Shown here one piece after another: positions 62,073 to 64,000 of a stretch of 64,000 nucleotides of DNA. The position numbers were made by a program, and so were the translations under genes. How positions within the stretch are numbered: the first letter of the stretch is position 1; every line of letters begins with the position of its first letter. The stretch is from Akkermansia muciniphila (GTDB lineage Bacteria; Verrucomicrobiota; Verrucomicrobiia; Verrucomicrobiales; V1-33), in assembly GCA_945900785.1 (NCBI GenBank), contig CAMDJM010000005.1, positions 1 through 64,000 on the forward strand, given 5' to 3'. The notes beneath the pieces were generated by a model. That model was given only the letters and a program-made list of their open reading frames with translations. It searched no databases and was not told where the DNA came from.

Positions 62073-63452
62073 ATGAAAGCTCCCTCCACCACCCGCCGCA
62101 CCATCCTCCGGGGCATCGGTACCAGCATCACCCTGCCCTTTTTGGAATCCCTCGCCCCAAGGGCCCGCGCCGCCACCGGGCCCGCCACGCCGCCCACACG
62201 CATGGCCTTCCTCTTCATGCCGAACGGCGTGCACCCGGACCGCTGGACCCCGGAAGGCACCGGCCAGGATTGGAAAGCCAGTCCGCTCCTTGCCCCTCTG
62301 GAAAACCACCGGCAGGATCTCACTATCCTCTCCCATCTCCAGAACGCCCTCGCCGACGGCGGCGATGGCCACTACGCCAAATCCGCTTCATGGCTGACCG
62401 GCTTCCGTGTCAGGAAAACCACGGGCCGCGACGTGGATGTTGGCGGCCCATCGCTGGATCAGGCCTATGCCGCCCAGGTCGGTCACCTCACCCGCCTCCC
62501 CTCCCTGGAACTCGGCATCGAGCCCGTGCGCAAGGGCGTGGACCTCCAGGTGAACTTCACGCAACTTTACGGCGGCCACATTTCCTGGCGGGACCGCCAC
62601 GTTCCCCTCCCCGCCGAAATCAATCCCCGCACCGCCTTCGACCGCCTCTTCCGCGAGCGAGGGGAAAACGACCGCCAGACCGCCGAAGACACCCGCAGCG
62701 TGCTCGACCTCACCCTCACCCAGGCCAAAACCCTGCGCGGCAAAGTCAGTCAGGAAGACCAACGCCGGCTGGACGAATACCTGGAAACGATCCGCGCCCT
62801 GGAAACCCGCATCCAAGCCGATATCGCCCGCGTCGCCAGTGGCGAAAACCTCGATCCCTCCCTGAAACCGGAATTGGATCGCCTCCGCAACCGTATCACC
62901 GCCTTTGAAGCCGCCAAAGACCCTGGTGGCCAAACCCGCCTCGACCACACCGAGCACGCCCGGCTCATGCTCGACCTCATCGCCATGGCCTTCTGGGCAG
63001 ACAACACCCGCGCCGCCACTTTCATGTTCGGGGTGGATGTCAGCAGCAAAAACTTCAGTTTCCTCCCCGGCGTCAGCGAGAGCCACCACGAAAGCTCCCA
63101 CCACAGCGACAAAGCGGAAAAGCTGGAACAATACGCCCGCATCAATCTCTGGCACGTGGAGCAATACGCCTATCTCCTCGACCGCCTGAAATCCATGAAG
63201 GAAGGTGAGGGCAGTGTCCTCGATCATAGCATGATTCTCTTCGGCAGCAGCCTGCGGAATGGCAACGCCCACCAATGGAAAAACCTCCCCCTCGTCCTCG
63301 CCGGCCGGGGCGGAAACCTCAAACCCGCCGGACATCTCATCCAGCCGGAAAATACCCCGCTCTGCAATCTCTATCTGAACCTCCTCCAACGCAGCGGCCT
63401 GCCCCTGGAACGCTTTGGCGACAGCACCGCTGGCCTGTCCGGACTGGGTTAA
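62073..63452 (+). CDS. DUF1552-family protein with a Tat-like signal
   Basis: 459 residues. The N-terminus STTRRTILRGIGTSITLPFLE carries a twin-arginine-type signal (RRTILRG), suggesting export in folded form. DUF1552 landmarks follow: AFLFMPNGVHPDRWTPEG, HLQNALADGGDGHYAKSASWLTG, PSLDQAYAAQVG, and SESHHESSHHSDKAEKLEQY with clustered His that may bind metal. It is the standard partner of the DUF1592 protein encoded upstream. Fold and enzymatic role are not established; members resemble the sulfatase-like DUF1501 group in overall organisation. Confidence 0.92.
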   Translation: MKAPSTTRRTILRGIGTSITLPFLESLAPRARAATGPATPPTRMAFLFMPNGVHPDRWTPEGTGQDWKASPLLAPLENHRQDLTILSHLQNALADGGDGHYAKSASWLTGFRVRKTTGRDVDVGGPSLDQAYAAQVGHLTRLPSLELGIEPVRKGVDLQVNFTQLYGGHISWRDRHVPLPAEINPRTAFDRLFRERGENDRQTAEDTRSVLDLTLTQAKTLRGKVSQEDQRRLDEYLETIRALETRIQADIARVASGENLDPSLKPELDRLRNRITAFEAAKDPGGQTRLDHTEHARLMLDLIAMAFWADNTRAATFMFGVDVSSKNFSFLPGVSESHHESSHHSDKAEKLEQYARINLWHVEQYAYLLDRLKSMKEGEGSVLDHSMILFGSSLRNGNAHQWKNLPLVLAGRGGNLKPAGHLIQPENTPLCNLYLNLLQRSGLPLERFGDSTAGLSGLG

Positions 63453-63590
63453 TCTCCATTACCAGCCCGCATTGCATGCCTGCGCGAAAACAAATGATTG
63501 ACGCCTGACAGCCTGTTAACCCAGGATGAATTTCCTCTGCCCCCGCTCACCTGGTGCGGGAGGTGCTTTGCCCCAGAGCTGCCCCTTCCC

Positions 63591-64000
63591 ATGATGAAAT
63601 CCGCTCCCGCTCCCTTCCTCCCCGATTGCCGCCGCCTCGCGGTTCTGATTTTCCTGACGGCCCCGTGCCTGCCTGCGGAGGCCGCTCCGGTGATCTCCGA
63701 AGTCATGACTTCGAACAGCGGCACCAGCACCGATGAGGATGGCGATTCCCCGGATTGGGTGGAACTCTACAATCCCGATGCCACCCCGGTGAATTTGGAA
63801 GGCTGGTATCTGACCGACAATGCCGCGCGGCCGACCAAGTGGGCTTTCCCTTCGGGCGTGATTTTAGGGCCAGGCCAGTTCCTCGTGGTCTGGGCTTCGG
63901 GGAAAAACCGCACGGCAAATCCAGCCCATTTACATACGAATTTCTCCATCAGCGCCAACGGAGAATACCTCGCCCTGATTTCCCCGGACCTCACGCTGAA
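63591..64000 (+). CDS. exported lamin-tail-domain protein (5' part only)
   Basis: The first 136 codons are inside the window; the rest lies beyond 64000. A signal peptide (to about PCLPAEA) precedes VISEVMTSNSGTSTDEDGD, SPDWVELYNP, NLEGWYLTDNAARPTKWAFP and LGPGQFLVVWASGKNR, the lamin-tail domain signature. In this phylum such domains usually open very large secreted proteins with CotH kinase-like or other domains, which cannot be checked here. Two adjacent ATG codons (63591 and 63594) are possible starts. Confidence 0.85.
   Translation, partial: MMKSAPAPFLPDCRRLAVLIFLTAPCLPAEAAPVISEVMTSNSGTSTDEDGDSPDWVELYNPDATPVNLEGWYLTDNAARPTKWAFPSGVILGPGQFLVVWASGKNRTANPAHLHTNFSISANGEYLALISPDLTL

Overview
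The window is high-GC bacterial chromosome, densely coded on both strands, from a member of the Verrucomicrobiota, probably class Verrucomicrobiae. The assignment rests on gene content: large secreted proteins of the PVC superphylum (heme-binding CxxCH propeller/HEAT protein, planctomycete-type cytochromes, a DUF1592/DUF1552 pair, PQQ-like propellers), an exosortase with its EpsI partner, an RpoA-RplQ unit, and start codons that almost all lack a Shine-Dalgarno sequence. I saw no tRNA, rRNA, insertion sequence, phage gene or CRISPR array.

Layout. 0-9.5 kb: a secreted protein with four NPSFE-type modules, rlmN, a possible decayed lipoate-ligase remnant, a very long Pro/Ala-rich membrane-anchored protein, a PQQ-like propeller protein and fabD. 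9.6-14.7 kb: an exosortase-EpsI operon, then a nitrogen-related set (type III glutamine synthetase with a candidate sigma-54 promoter, creatininase, orphan substrate-binding protein). 14.7-17.6 kb: a ~1000-residue PVC heme protein whose frame is broken at two nearby, mutually compensating sites. 18-25.4 kb: yebC, rho with a ~370-residue basic N-terminal extension, orphan eboE, a toxin-first toxin-antitoxin pair, and leuC. 25.4-31.7 kb: tsaB, nuoBC behind a CRP-type palindrome, a second PQQ-like propeller protein, and the overlapping purD-pyrR-pyrB cluster. 31.9-41.6 kb: a TerB-like/ABCG fusion transporter, an SDR-TMEM14-VOC run, rpoA-rplQ with a clear terminator, a secreted RlpA-like protein, and an RsmA-Nudix fusion whose NLPY motif reads ALPY. 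41.6-43.5 kb: a lower-GC islet followed by about 1.1 kb of non-coding DNA rich in hairpins. 43.5-64 kb: FmdB-type zinc ribbon, peroxiredoxin, amidase, a cytochrome/LRR membrane protein, SanA, an ABC exporter, a HerA-like ATPase, an SRAP protein, ThuA, OpgG, a glycosyltransferase, DUF3592, DUF1592 and DUF1552 proteins, and the start of a lamin-tail-domain protein.

How it fits together: most of the window is housekeeping (translation, transcription, nucleotide and leucine synthesis, respiration) interleaved with envelope and exported functions. Several operons that are usually long appear as fragments: rpoA-rplQ without rpsM/K/D, nuoBC without nuoA or nuoD, leuC without leuD, eboE alone.

The most distinctive non-gene signals are degenerate tandem heptanucleotide repeats directly before several start codons (and once inside a gene), a family of short perfect hairpins with three-base loops, and an apparent excess of the hexamer CCTGAC/GTCAGG. 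All counts are by eye.
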